This document shows, piece after piece, positions 52,544 through 61,544 of a stretch of 64,000 nt of DNA (positions are counted from its first letter, which is position 1; each line of letters begins with the position of its first letter). Made by a program: the position numbers and the translations under genes. The notes beneath the pieces are model-generated. The model was not told the origin of the DNA. It made no database searches and saw nothing but the letters and a program-made list of their open reading frames with translations. Source of the DNA: Pseudomonas sp. PDNC002 (GTDB lineage Bacteria > Pseudomonadota > Gammaproteobacteria > Pseudomonadales > Pseudomonadaceae); the NCBI RefSeq assembly GCF_016919445.1, contig NZ_CP070356.1:4529502-4593501 (forward strand), written 5' to 3'.

Positions 52544-53902
52544 TCAGCGAATGCCGCTGCCGGCCAGCGCCTCGGGGGACCACTGGGTCTTGGCCAGCGG
52601 GTCGATGTAGCTGATGCCGCCGTACGGGCCGACGACGCCGTTGATGTTGTACGAGCCGGCGGTCAGGTCGTAGATCATGAACGGCGTGGCATCCGGGATG
52701 CGCTTGTCGTAGCTCTGGCTGAGGAAGGCGAAGGAGCCGCGATAGAGCTGGCCGCGAGCGTCATATTGGTCGGAGGCCAGGGCCACCCAGCTGTCTTCGT
52801 CGAGGTAGAAGCGACGCTTGGCGTAGATGTGCCGCGCGCCGGATTTCAGCGTGCCTTCGACGACCCACACGCGGTGCTTCTCCCAGCGCACGTAGTCGGG
52901 CGACAGGTGGTTGGGCGTGACCACCGGCTTGATGTCGCTGGCGTAGGTCAGGCGGTAGGTGTTGTAGGGCACGATCATTTCCTGCTTGCCCACCAGCTTC
53001 CAGTCGTAGCGGTCCAGCGCGCCGTTGAAGACGAACACGTCATCGTAGGTGCCGGCGCCGGCCATGCCGGGGTTGGGGGTGTCGTAGGCGAGGTTCGGTG
53101 CGAGCTTCACGCGGCGCTGGCCAGGCAGGTACTGCCAGGCGCGGCGTGGCTGCTGCAGCGGGTTGGCGGCGTCCTTGAGCATCATCGCCTCGCCGGCGCG
53201 GCGGGCCGGGCCGCTGTAGTACAGCTTCATCTGGTAGTAGACCTCGGAGCCTTTCACCGGCTGGGTGAGGTCTTCGTACACCGGATAGTTGATGAAGGCC
53301 TGGCCGGTGGTGGCGAGGTTCGCGCTGCCCGAGGCGTCGACGTTCCAGGAATCGTACTTGGCCTTGATGTTCACGCCCTGGTAGCGCAGCAGGAAGTTCC
53401 ACATGGCCTCGGCGCCGGTCTGCGGAATCGGGAACGGCACGCCCGGCAGCGCGTTGTCGATGGCGGTGCCGCCTTCCAGGGACTGGGCGGTGACGGCGTT
53501 CTTCTTGCTGTTTTCCAGCACGGTGTCCGGCAGCGCGGCGCTACGGTGGGTCGGGTAGACGTCGACGCGGAAGGTCGGATAACGCTTGGCCAGCTCGACG
53601 GTGGTGGCGGACAGTTCGTTCTTGTACTGGTCGACGTTCTTGCCGTCGATCACCAGCACCGGCTTGTCGCCGGCAAACGGGTCCGGACGCATGGAGTCAC
53701 CGGCCTTGAAGCCGGCCGGGGCGCTGGTCAGGCCACCGGCGTACGCGGGGATCGAACCGTCACTGCTGGCGGCCTTCTCGGCACCGACCAGGGTCAGGGT
53801 GCTGCCCAGCTGGGCGGCGTCCTGCGGGGAAACGGCGGCCTGGGCCAGACCGCAGAGGGTCAGGCCGAGGGCGGTGGCGATCAGGGTGGGTTTGAAGTTC
53901 AT
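52544..53902 (-). CDS. DUF1329 family exported protein
   Basis: A 452-residue protein. ATG at 53902 has GGAG upstream and gives a signal peptide (MNFKPTLIATALGLTLCGLAQA). Mature start AVSPQDAAQLGSTLTLVGAEKA and SDGSIPAYAGGL is the DUF1329 hallmark, as are PWNDFIP-like downstream blocks such as AMWNFLLRYQGVNIKAKYDSWN, YYQMKLYYSGPARRAGEAMML, RAWQYLPGQRRVKLAPNLAYDTPNP and KHRVWVVEGTLKSGARHIYAKRRFYLDEDSW. The family resembles LolB-type lipid carriers in predicted fold (family knowledge, not proven function). Between DUF1302 and YCF48 genes in an operon with an RND permease. An upstream extension of the frame lies inside the DUF1302 gene and is rejected. Confidence 0.9.
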   Translation of the reverse strand: MNFKPTLIATALGLTLCGLAQAAVSPQDAAQLGSTLTLVGAEKAASSDGSIPAYAGGLTSAPAGFKAGDSMRPDPFAGDKPVLVIDGKNVDQYKNELSATTVELAKRYPTFRVDVYPTHRSAALPDTVLENSKKNAVTAQSLEGGTAIDNALPGVPFPIPQTGAEAMWNFLLRYQGVNIKAKYDSWNVDASGSANLATTGQAFINYPVYEDLTQPVKGSEVYYQMKLYYSGPARRAGEAMMLKDAANPLQQPRRAWQYLPGQRRVKLAPNLAYDTPNPGMAGAGTYDDVFVFNGALDRYDWKLVGKQEMIVPYNTYRLTYASDIKPVVTPNHLSPDYVRWEKHRVWVVEGTLKSGARHIYAKRRFYLDEDSWVALASDQYDARGQLYRGSFAFLSQSYDKRIPDATPFMIYDLTAGSYNINGVVGPYGGISYIDPLAKTQWSPEALAGSGIR

Positions 53903-53943
53903 GCTGTTTTTCTCCTGCCTCGAAGTCGAGGCCTGGGGTGAAA

Positions 53944-55791
53944 TCAGAAGGTGGCCTTCAGGGATGCGGTGACCATGCCGCGGTCCTTCAGCAGGGGCGC
54001 GAGGCCGCCCTGCGAGGTGATCTGGCCGGGGATGCACTGGTACTGGCCGTTGGCGCCGGGGGTGTTGTTGTCGCGGCCGCTCTCGCAGGTATCGAAGGGG
54101 CCGAAGGCGTCGACGTACTTCAGGTCCAGGCGGTACTTCTGGTGGAAGTCCGCGGCCACGCCGACGGAGTAGCTGCCGGCGTCTTCGTTGCCACCCAGTT
54201 GCACCGCCGAGTTGCCGTGCAGGCCAACGTTGTAGGACATGGGCATGGACAGGTCGACGCCGGGGAAGGCCTGGTACCAGGTCGGGGTGAAGTTGGCCGA
54301 CATCGCGTAGGCGTTGGTGGTGACCTTGTCGACACCGTGGTAGCTGGAGTCGCCCTTGAAGGTCTGCTCGCCTTCGGTCACATCGATCAGGTGAGTCAGG
54401 GTGCCTTCCACCGCCAGCGACGAGGCATCCCACAGCGGGGTGGCGCCGAAGGTCACCAGACCGTTGAGCACGACGTGGAAGGTCTTGCCGCGGGCCAGGC
54501 CGGTATCGCCGTCGCTGGGCAGTTCGCCGATCAGGTTGGCGCCGTTGATCGCGCCGCGCTTGGCCGCTGCATAGAGCGTGGAGTTGACCGTGGTGAAGTT
54601 GCTCGCCAGCGGCATGTTCTCCCGGTAGTTCAGGTCCATGCCGACACTGACGCCGCCGATTTCCTTGGACAGGCTGAGGCCATAGATGTCGATGTCGTCG
54701 GCGTAGGCGGTGAAGTAGTTCATCCCCGGCAGACCGGCCAGACCCGGCTTGTGCAGGTTCGGTGCATCCACCAGTACGGCCGGCAGGGTGTCGGATGTCT
54801 TGCGGTAGTAGAAGCCCAGGGTGCCGTCGAGCCATTCCGGGCTCCACTTGGCCATCAGGCCGAAGTCGCCGGTGTTGTCGGGCTTGCGGTCATGGCCGCG
54901 CGCGGCGCCGTAGAAGGCGTTCTGCGCGGGCAGCGGCAGCCAGAAGACGTTGCCGCCGTCGTTGAGCATGTCGTAGGGGCCCATGTAGGTGCCGCCTTCG
55001 GGGAAGCGCGAGTTCTCGAACTCGAGGAAGTACTGCGCGGCCAGGGTCAGTTCGGGATTGACCGTCAGCGAGGCCGACAGCTGGTTGCGCGGCATGAACA
55101 GCTCTTTCGCCTCGGTGCCCGGCACGTTGTAGAGCTTGCCCAGGTCCAGGGCCGACTGGCCGTAGTTGATGCCGTTGGCGGCGCTGAACAGCGTCTCGCC
55201 CCAGTAGATGGTGTGGCGGCCGAGCTTGCCGCTGAGCTGCATGTCGTCGCCGACCTGGTGGCTTGCGAAGACGAAGGCATCGAGCAGCTCGCCGGACGGA
55301 CCGTTGTAGTAACGGTCGGCGAAGTTGCTCAGGCCGTGGGTGGCCGGTTGTGCGCCACGCGGGGAAACCACCGTGCCGTTGCGGGTGACCAGGTGGCCCG
55401 CGTTGCCCTTCTGGCCGGGGAACGGGTTGTCGGAGCCGACATCATCGTAGGCATGGTCGTACCAGCCGGCGGCGCTGAGGCGGAAACCCATGCTATCGCG
55501 GTAGACGAAGTCCAGTTCGCTGAGCAGGTCGAAGCGCTGGGTCACCGGGGTGCCGGAGGAGAAGTTGCGATCGCCGTCGTTGGTGTTGGCGGTGCCGGCG
55601 ATCTTGCTGTTGGGCGACTCGACCCGCTGCCCGTAGCTGAGCTTGACAGTGTTGTCGAAGCGGATCGACAGGTCCGGGTTACCGGTGTCCAGCTCGAAGG
55701 CCTGCAGCGGCTGGCCGGCCATGGCGGCGAGGACTGCGGTCGCCAGCAGGCAGCGCTGCAGGGGGCGGTGCGGGTTGCTCTGATGATGCAT
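53944..55791 (-). CDS. DUF1302 family outer-membrane protein
   Basis: A 615-residue protein with a signal peptide (MHHQSNPHRPLQRCLLATAVLAAMAGQPLQA) and mature start FELDTGNPDLSIRFDNTVKLSYGQRVE, the first barrel strand of DUF1302 proteins. It contains SELDFVYRDSMGFRLSAAGWYD and GKLGRHTIYWGETLF (the conserved R-H-x-x-x-W-G-E block) and ends with a terminal Phe (MVTASLKATF). Start ATG at 55791 with CGGAG upstream. Together with DUF1329, YCF48-like and RND genes it forms a likely outer-membrane to inner-membrane route for a hydrophobic molecule. A strong hairpin lies upstream at 55857-55886. Confidence 0.9.
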   Translation of the reverse strand: MHHQSNPHRPLQRCLLATAVLAAMAGQPLQAFELDTGNPDLSIRFDNTVKLSYGQRVESPNSKIAGTANTNDGDRNFSSGTPVTQRFDLLSELDFVYRDSMGFRLSAAGWYDHAYDDVGSDNPFPGQKGNAGHLVTRNGTVVSPRGAQPATHGLSNFADRYYNGPSGELLDAFVFASHQVGDDMQLSGKLGRHTIYWGETLFSAANGINYGQSALDLGKLYNVPGTEAKELFMPRNQLSASLTVNPELTLAAQYFLEFENSRFPEGGTYMGPYDMLNDGGNVFWLPLPAQNAFYGAARGHDRKPDNTGDFGLMAKWSPEWLDGTLGFYYRKTSDTLPAVLVDAPNLHKPGLAGLPGMNYFTAYADDIDIYGLSLSKEIGGVSVGMDLNYRENMPLASNFTTVNSTLYAAAKRGAINGANLIGELPSDGDTGLARGKTFHVVLNGLVTFGATPLWDASSLAVEGTLTHLIDVTEGEQTFKGDSSYHGVDKVTTNAYAMSANFTPTWYQAFPGVDLSMPMSYNVGLHGNSAVQLGGNEDAGSYSVGVAADFHQKYRLDLKYVDAFGPFDTCESGRDNNTPGANGQYQCIPGQITSQGGLAPLLKDRGMVTASLKATF

Positions 55792-55856
55792 TCGTGTGCT
55801 CCGTTTCTTGTTGTGGTCGGGACGCTTTCCGAGCCCGTCCCGCAGCCCTTCCCCTG

Positions 55857-55886
55857 CGCCGGGGCGCACGGGGTCCTGCCCCGGCG
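55857..55886 (-). other. Hairpin between serine hydrolase and DUF1302 genes
   Basis: CGCCGGGGC...GCCCCGGCG, a nine-base stem with a 12-base loop in the 139-base gap. On the transcribed strand it is followed by CAGGGGAAGG, not a U-run, so at most an attenuating or stabilising structure. Confidence 0.5.
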
Positions 55887-55930
55887 TTTACGCCGGAACC
55901 GGGGAATGCTGTTGAGTCAGTTGCGGTGAA

Positions 55931-56497
55931 TCAGTTGTCGAGCATCTGGATCAGCGCTTCGGCCTCTGGCCAATCGCCGAATCCCGATGCGGGGTTGAGG
56001 TGCCCGACACGGCCCAGCTCCACCACGCTGGCGCGCCAGTGGCGGGCCATGCGCTGGACGGCCTGCGGACTCGCCAGAGGATCGTTATCGCTGGCGGCAA
56101 CCAGTGCCGGGAACGGCAGCGGCTGCAGAGGCAGTGGCGCCCAGCCCAGCTCGGCGAGCACCTGGGGCTTGGGGTAATGCGCCGGCCAGTCGCCGTCCAG
56201 GTCCGGTGGTGTTGCCAGCAGCGCGCCCTTGATCGGCCGGCTGTAGCGCGCCGCCCAGTGGGCGACCATCAGCACGCCGGCACTGTGGGCGACCAGGATC
56301 ACCTCGCCTTCGATGCTTTCCAGCTCGCGCTGAATGGCGTCGATGCGGGCGTTCAGGTCCAGCTTGTTCTCGGTCAGCGGCGGTACGCTGCGCACATTGG
56401 GCAGGCGCTGCTGCAGCAGGGTCTGCCAGTGTTCGGCCACGTGGTCGCGCAGGCCCGGAACCATGAGGACGGTGGTTGAGGTCTTGTTGTTATTCAC
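55931..56497 (-). CDS. RBBP9/YdeN-type serine hydrolase
   Basis: A 188-residue alpha/beta hydrolase: MVPGLRDHVAEHWQTLLQQ at the N-terminus, nucleophile Ser in VILVAHSAGVLMVAHWA, Asp in ALVAASDNDPLAS and His in RVGHLNPASGFGDWPEAEAL. This set and length are diagnostic of the Ser_hydrolase (RBBP9) family, of mostly unknown substrates. The GTG at 56497 is the likely start (AGGTGA five bases upstream, alignment with family length). It precedes the DUF1302 operon and is divergent from an AraC gene, so it may hydrolyse an ester that the outer-membrane system delivers. Confidence 0.85.
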   Translation of the reverse strand: MNNNKTSTTVLMVPGLRDHVAEHWQTLLQQRLPNVRSVPPLTENKLDLNARIDAIQRELESIEGEVILVAHSAGVLMVAHWAARYSRPIKGALLATPPDLDGDWPAHYPKPQVLAELGWAPLPLQPLPFPALVAASDNDPLASPQAVQRMARHWRASVVELGRVGHLNPASGFGDWPEAEALIQMLDN

Positions 56498-56832
56498 CGA
56501 TTCACCTATGCCGTGATTTCGAACTTGTTGGACAGACAGTAGAGATGCACCGATGGCGGTGCTTTGCATTGAGCGTCAGGCACTTCGCATTTGATGACAG
56601 CACCCTGCCCGCCCAGCGCCCCACCGCTGCACCGGAGGCCGTAATCCATGGGACGTACGGCGCATTCCAGAGCGCCCGGCGGCACTGGATGAACCACGAA
56701 ACTTCGTACACGCTTGCTTGCGGCTGCCGATAGAATCTGACGACATCGACCCAGCCAGCGTGCAATCCGGTCGCCAGGCGCCCATGAGCCCTGTCGGCAC
56801 GGAGCAACCACAAGAACAAGAAGGCGATCGGC
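56498..56832. promoter_or_regulatory. Divergent intergenic region, serine hydrolase / AraC
   Basis: These 335 bases must contain the promoters for the hydrolase-DUF1302 operon and the AraC gene. I see no gene. No strong inverted repeats; AraC half-sites are too degenerate to call by eye. Confidence 0.4.
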
Positions 56833-57846
56833 ATGACCCCAATGGTTCGCATTGCGGCCCTCACCAACTACCTGGAAGTGGCCCGGCACCTGGGCCTCAA
56901 CCCTCAGCAGCAACTGAGTGCGGTGGGCCTTTCCCAATCCATGCTCGAACACCCGGAGCAACGCATCCCCGTTGCAACGGCGGTGACCTTGCTGGAGGAA
57001 TCGGCGCGCATCAGCGGCTGCGAAACCTTCGGCCTGCGCATGGCCGAATCGCGCCAGCTTGCCGACTTCGGCGTGATCAGCCTGCTGCTGTCGCACCAGG
57101 CCACCCTGCGCGAGGCGATGGACACCATCATTCGCTACCGCCACCTGCTCAACGAATCCCTGGCGCTGTACGTCGACCAGGAAGGCAAGATGGCGATCCT
57201 GCGCGAGGAGCTCCTCACCGTTCCGCCAATGCCCATGCGCCAGGGCCTGGAGCTGGCCCTGGGTACGCTCTACCGGCTCTGCGCCGCCCTCCTCGGCCCG
57301 CACTGGCGGCCGGTCAGCGTCAACTTCAGCCACGACGCCCCGGCGGACATGCAGGTTCATCGCCGGCTGTTCGGTTGCAAGATCGAGTTCGGCAGCGAGT
57401 TCAACGGCATCGTCATCCCCGCCGCCGACCTGGACGCCGCCAATCCCATGGCCGACCCGGCCATGGCCCGTCACGCACGCAGCTTCGTCGACTCCCTGCC
57501 CGGCGCCACCGACGGCAGCACGCTGAACGAGGTGCGCAAATCCATCTACCTGCTGCTGCCCATGGGCCGCGCGACCATCGAGCAGATCGCCCAGTCGCTG
57601 GGATTGAACGTGCGCACGCTGCAGCGGCGGCTGGAAGACAATGGCGTGACCTTCTCCGACCTGATCAACGAGGTCAGGCGCGAGCTGGTGCTGCGCTACA
57701 TGGAGAACCCGCGCTATTCGCTGGGGCGCATCGCGGATTTGCTCGGGTACTCGATGCCCAGCTCGTTCACCCGCTGGTTCGCGGTGCAGTACGGGATGTC
57801 GCCGGCGGCGTGGCGCAAGGAGCATCTGGGGCGGGAAGCGGAGTGA
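56833..57846 (+). CDS. AraC-family regulator (OruR-like)
   Basis: A 337-residue regulator of the same subgroup as the one at 17319-18368. N-terminal sensor domain RIAALTNYLEVARHLGLNPQQQLSAVGLS ... RIPVATAVTLLEESARISGCETFGLRMAE. C-terminal HTHs IEQIAQSLGLNVRTLQRRLEDNGVTFSDL and IADLLGYSMPSSFTRWFAVQYGMSPAAWR. Divergent from the serine hydrolase/DUF1302/RND operon and therefore its probable activator. Confidence 0.9.
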   Translation: MTPMVRIAALTNYLEVARHLGLNPQQQLSAVGLSQSMLEHPEQRIPVATAVTLLEESARISGCETFGLRMAESRQLADFGVISLLLSHQATLREAMDTIIRYRHLLNESLALYVDQEGKMAILREELLTVPPMPMRQGLELALGTLYRLCAALLGPHWRPVSVNFSHDAPADMQVHRRLFGCKIEFGSEFNGIVIPAADLDAANPMADPAMARHARSFVDSLPGATDGSTLNEVRKSIYLLLPMGRATIEQIAQSLGLNVRTLQRRLEDNGVTFSDLINEVRRELVLRYMENPRYSLGRIADLLGYSMPSSFTRWFAVQYGMSPAAWRKEHLGREAE

Positions 57847-57924
57847 TTCATTCCTGAGGGCCGGCGAATCGCGCGCGTGGCCAGCTGGAGTTCAAGCCGA
57901 GACGCTGGGCAGGCGCCCAAACAG

Positions 57925-58173
57925 AATCGCGGACGGAGTCCGCTCCTACAACAGCCGATCCGAGCGTAGGAGCAACTGCCTCTTCCTCGGAAGTCCGTAC
58001 TGATGCATCCCCCTCACCCCAGCCCTCTCCCTCAGGGAGAGGGGGCAGCCCGACCCGGCTGACGCTGAGGTTTCATCCTGCACCTAACGGTCCCCTCTCC
58101 CCCTGGGAGAGGGTTAGGGTGAGGGCCGACCCGAGCGCAGAACTTTCACGCAGGAGCGGACTCCGTCCGCGAT
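57925..58173. repeat. REP-flanked palindromic composite repeat (copy H, two modules)
   Basis: Fills most of the 347-base gap between the AraC and YeiH stops. Inverted REP 57925-57949, GTAGGAGCAACTGCC at 57966, palindromes around 58023-58044 and 58092-58113, REP at 58151-58173. It shows the complete architecture: REP, GTAGGAGCAACTG end, palindromic modules, REP. Confidence 0.85.
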
Positions 58174-58193
58174 CGACATCCGCAACGCGCAAA

Positions 58194-59204
58194 TCAACCC
58201 GCGAAGCGCAACATCCCCAACACCAGCACCGCCAGGAACACCGTCTCCCCCACCATCAGCAGGATCGGCTTTACGCCCACCGTCGCCAGCGCCTTGAGCT
58301 GAGTCTTCATGCCCAGCGCCGCGATGGAAATCACCAGGCACCACTGCGACAGCTTCCCTCCCGCCTCCACAACCACCGCCGGCAGGTAGCCGGTGCTGTT
58401 CACCGCCGCCAGCAGCACGAAGCCCACGGCAAACCAGGGCAACAGCGGCGGGCGCTTGTCGCCCGGTTCCACGCCGCGGGCGCGGGTGATCATCGCCGCG
58501 CAGAGAATCACCGGCAGCAGCATCGCCACACGCATCAGCTTGACCACCGTGGCACTGTCGCCGACTTCCTTCGAGATGCTGTAGCCGGCACCGACCACCT
58601 GGGCCACGTCGTGGATGGTGCCGCCCAGGAAGATCCCCGCCTGCAGCGGCGGCAGCCCCAGGGAGCGGACGATCATCGGGTAGAGGATCATTGCCAGGGT
58701 CGACAACGCCGACACGCCAAGCACGGTGAACAGCGTGGCCTTTTCCTTCTGCGTGTGCGCCGGCAGCGCCGCGGCCAGCGCCAGGGCCGCCGAGGCGCCG
58801 CAGATGGCGGTGGCGCCACCGGTGAGCAGGCCGAAGAGGAAGTTGAAGCCCATGGCGCGCGCCGCCGCGATGGACACCAGGATGGTCACCGTCACCAGCA
58901 CCACCACCATGACCACCGGCTGCCAGCCCAGCTCGGCGATCTGCCCGAAGGTGATGCGGATACCGAGCAGCGCCACGCCCAGGCGCAGGATTTCACGGGC
59001 GGTGAATTCGATGCCGGCCTTGCACACGCTGTCGGCGGCGAGGAAGTTCATCGCCAGGCCGAGCAGCAACGCAAAGAGCATCACCGGCGCGCCGTAGTGC
59101 TCGGACAGGAAGGTCGCGGCCGCCGCCACCATGGCGCTGACCAGCAGGCCTGGCAGCAGCGTACGGCTGCGCGTGCCGAGCGCGGAAATCGTCAGCGCGG
59201 TCAT
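58194..59204 (-). CDS. YeiH-family putative sulfate/sulfite exporter
   Basis: A 336-residue inner-membrane protein with about ten hydrophobic segments of the YeiH/UPF0324 family: LLGLAMNFLAADSVCKAGIEFTAREILRLGVALLGIRITF, GGATAICGASAALALA, GIFLGGTIHDVAQVVGAGYSISKEVGDSATVVKLMRVAMLLP and SIAALGMKTQL are its signature blocks. Members are proposed sulfate or sulfite exporters. ATG at 59204 overlaps the Rieske stop by four bases. The downstream end of an operon with Rieske, FrnE-like and MFS genes; a TauD-family dioxygenase lies further upstream on the same strand. Confidence 0.87.
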   Translation of the reverse strand: MTALTISALGTRSRTLLPGLLVSAMVAAAATFLSEHYGAPVMLFALLLGLAMNFLAADSVCKAGIEFTAREILRLGVALLGIRITFGQIAELGWQPVVMVVVLVTVTILVSIAAARAMGFNFLFGLLTGGATAICGASAALALAAALPAHTQKEKATLFTVLGVSALSTLAMILYPMIVRSLGLPPLQAGIFLGGTIHDVAQVVGAGYSISKEVGDSATVVKLMRVAMLLPVILCAAMITRARGVEPGDKRPPLLPWFAVGFVLLAAVNSTGYLPAVVVEAGGKLSQWCLVISIAALGMKTQLKALATVGVKPILLMVGETVFLAVLVLGMLRFAG

Positions 59205-59527
59205 GCAGGCATCTCCTGATCGGCGATCACCACATGGCACTCGCCGGCGATCCAGGAAATCCCGTGCCGGCGCAGGCCGAAACCCTTGATGCCCGCCGGG
59301 CAGCCGGTGGCCACGTCGAAGCGCAGGCCGTGGGCCGGGCACTGCAGCCAGCGGCCATCCAGGCGGCCGCTGAACAGCGAGGCACCGGCGTGGGGGCAGC
59401 TGTCTTCGATGGCGTGCAGTTCACCGTCGACATCGAACAGCAGGAAGATACCTTTCTCGTGATGGAACAGGCTTCTGCCACCGCGCGCCGGCAGGCGTTC
59501 GGCGGGAATTCGAATCACACCGCTCAT
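59201..59527 (-). CDS. Rieske-type [2Fe-2S] ferredoxin
   Basis: A 108-residue protein with both cluster motifs: Cys44-x-His46 (SCPHAGAS) and Cys63-x2-His66 (QCPAHGLRFD). Length fits a soluble electron-transfer Rieske ferredoxin rather than an oxygenase subunit. It overlaps the FrnE-like stop by four bases (ATGA) and the YeiH start by four bases, so all three are translationally coupled. Its redox partner is not obvious. Confidence 0.9.
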   Translation of the reverse strand: MSGVIRIPAERLPARGGRSLFHHEKGIFLLFDVDGELHAIEDSCPHAGASLFSGRLDGRWLQCPAHGLRFDVATGCPAGIKGFGLRRHGISWIAGECHVVIADQEMPA

Positions 59528-60189
59528 GCCGGAATCGCCTCCGGAAGCTGACGTTCCAACGCTCGGTGGAGGGCCGCCAGCAGTTGCTCCGGGCTCTGCC
59601 CGCCCAGCGCAAAGGCACGGCCTTCGAGGAGGAACATCGGCACGCTGGAATCGGCCAGGGCCACGCGGCGGCCAATGAACTGGCGCGCGCCGTCGGCCAG
59701 GGCGTCGGCGAAATCGGCCTCATTGAAATCGCAGGCGCGCAGCAAGCGGCGCAGGGTGTCGCGATCGCCGATGTCCTGGCCCAGCTGGAAGTGCGCGCGG
59801 AAGATCATCTCCAGCAGCTGCTCCTTCTGGCTATCGCTGCCCACGTGCACCGCGCGCTGGAACACCCGGTGCGCATAGGTGGTATTGGGCATGGTGAGGA
59901 TGCGCTCGAGCTCGATATCCACCTTGGCGCCCTCGGCGGCCCTGCGCACTTCGCCCATGCGCGCCTTCACGGCGCGCTTGCCACCCAGGCGGCGCTGGTA
60001 GAACTCGGCGAATGGCTCGCCTTCCATCGGCAGCTGCGGCAGCAACTGCAGGCCGAGCCAATTCACCCGCACCTGCAGCTCGGGGCGCTGGCGCGCCAGC
60101 AGGCGCAGCGCGACGTCGAGGTTGCGCTTGCCGATCAGGCACCAGGGGCAGATGAAGTCGAAGGTCATGTCCAGGTTGAGATTCGGCAT
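59524..60189 (-). CDS. DsbA-family oxidoreductase, FrnE-like
   Basis: A 221-residue cytoplasmic thioredoxin-fold protein: MTFDFICPWCLIGKRNLDVAL with a CPWC active site at 14-17, helical insertion, and DSSVPMFLLEGRAFALGGQSPEQLLAALH with the cis-Pro loop (VPMF). FrnE-like proteins are DsbA-family isomerases or glutathione-using enzymes of uncertain role. Its ATG shares one base with the MFS stop (TGATG). Confidence 0.87.
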   Translation of the reverse strand: MPNLNLDMTFDFICPWCLIGKRNLDVALRLLARQRPELQVRVNWLGLQLLPQLPMEGEPFAEFYQRRLGGKRAVKARMGEVRRAAEGAKVDIELERILTMPNTTYAHRVFQRAVHVGSDSQKEQLLEMIFRAHFQLGQDIGDRDTLRRLLRACDFNEADFADALADGARQFIGRRVALADSSVPMFLLEGRAFALGGQSPEQLLAALHRALERQLPEAIPA

Positions 60190-61478
60190 CACGCGCCCTC
60201 CTCTTCGCCGCGCAGGCGGCGCATATCGCTGTGGTAGTGGCGCCGGGCGTAGAGGAACACCAGCGCGGCGAGGATGCTCAGCAATGGCACGAGCTGGAAG
60301 GCGCGATCCAGACCGATGTGATCGGCCAGCACGCCGGTGAGCAGCGGGCCGGGGGCGAGGCCCAGCAGGTTGTTGGCCAGGGTTAGGGTGGCGAAGGCAG
60401 TGCCATGCACGGCCGGCGCAGTGAGGTTGGCGACCATGGCGCCGGACGGCCCGGAAGTACCGGCGGCGACCAGCATGCCCAGACAGATCAGACTCAACTG
60501 CGTGGTGCCCGGTGGCAGGTGGAAGGCGATGGACAGCAGCACGCAGCTGACCAGGCAGAAACCGATGGCGAGGATGATCTTGCGCGGCGGGTTGGCACGG
60601 CCCAGGCGGTCGCAGAGGATGCCGCAGAGCACCATGCCGCTGCCGCCGACCAGCACGATCACGGCCGAGATCAGCCCGGCCTTGCCGGTGTCCAGGTGGT
60701 AATAGCGGTTCAGGTAGCTGGGAATCCACACCATCACGGCGGCAGCGACGAACAGTTGCAGGCCGCTGCCCAGGTAGGCGGCGATCACCGAACGGCTGCC
60801 GAACAGGCTGCGCAGCGAACGCCCGCCCACCTGGCGCGGCGCTTCGGCGGCGGCTACCGGGGCGATGCGTTTCTCACTGACGATCAACGGATAGAGCAGC
60901 GCCAGCAGCAGGCCGAACAGTGCCATGCCAGCGAAGGCCCAGCGCCAGCCCAGGTGCGCGGCGAGCACGCCACCCATGCCCATGCCAAGGACGGAGCCGA
61001 ACATGCCACCGGCCATGAACGCGCCGGTCAGGGTGGCGCGCAGATGCGCCGGGAACACCGAGATGACCACGGCGATGCCGACGCTGCCGTAAGCAGCCTC
61101 GCCGACGCCGACGAAGAAGCGCGCGGCGAACATCTGCGGGAAGTTCTGCGCCACGGCGCAGCCCAGGGTCGCCAGGCTCCAGAGCATGGCCATCAGCGCC
61201 AGGCTGCGCACTCGCCCCCAGCGGTCGGCGAGCAACGACAGGGGGAACGTCAGCAGGCCAACCATCACCGCGACGATGCCACTGAGCAGGCCGAGCTGCG
61301 CGTCGCTCAGGGTCCATTCGACCTTGAGCAGCGGGAACACGGCGTTGAGCACCTGGCGCGACATGTAATCGGAGATCAGCAGGCCGAAGGTCAGGGCAAA
61401 CACCACCCAGGCATAGCGGCGCGGCACGCTGGGCGCGGTGGCAGGGATGTCGCCCAGGGCGACGGAGTGGATGGCCAT
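60189..61478 (-). CDS. MFS transporter (aromatic/organic acid type)
   Basis: A 429-residue twelve-helix MFS carrier. It begins RRYAWVVFALTFGLLISDYMSRQVLNAVFPLL, motif A reads LLADRWGRVRSLA, and AARFFVGVGEAAYGSVGIAVVISVFPAHLRATLTGAFMAGGMFGSVLGMGMGG forms TM4-TM5. The second half repeats RLGRANPPRKII. The D-Y-x-S/R-Q segment in TM1 is typical of the spinster/ACS-like carriers of organic anions. GGAGAG upstream of the ATG. Heads the operon MFS-FrnE-Rieske-YeiH. Confidence 0.88.
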   Translation of the reverse strand: MAIHSVALGDIPATAPSVPRRYAWVVFALTFGLLISDYMSRQVLNAVFPLLKVEWTLSDAQLGLLSGIVAVMVGLLTFPLSLLADRWGRVRSLALMAMLWSLATLGCAVAQNFPQMFAARFFVGVGEAAYGSVGIAVVISVFPAHLRATLTGAFMAGGMFGSVLGMGMGGVLAAHLGWRWAFAGMALFGLLLALLYPLIVSEKRIAPVAAAEAPRQVGGRSLRSLFGSRSVIAAYLGSGLQLFVAAAVMVWIPSYLNRYYHLDTGKAGLISAVIVLVGGSGMVLCGILCDRLGRANPPRKIILAIGFCLVSCVLLSIAFHLPPGTTQLSLICLGMLVAAGTSGPSGAMVANLTAPAVHGTAFATLTLANNLLGLAPGPLLTGVLADHIGLDRAFQLVPLLSILAALVFLYARRHYHSDMRRLRGEEEGA

Positions 61479-61544
61479 GGTGCTAGCTCTCCGGGTGAGT
61501 CAGTGGATTCTTGTTGTTGTGGGTTGAGGCTTCTCATTGCACAG

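Noticed and set aside
53903..54847. N-terminal extension of the DUF1329 gene
   Set aside because: The extra ~315 codons lie inside the DUF1302 gene in another frame and have no homology-like motifs; a signal peptide and GGAG site support the start at 53902.
53938..55929. A 660-codon open frame antisense to the DUF1302 gene
   Set aside because: Valine/histidine/glutamine-rich shadow; the opposite strand encodes a recognised barrel with signal peptide.
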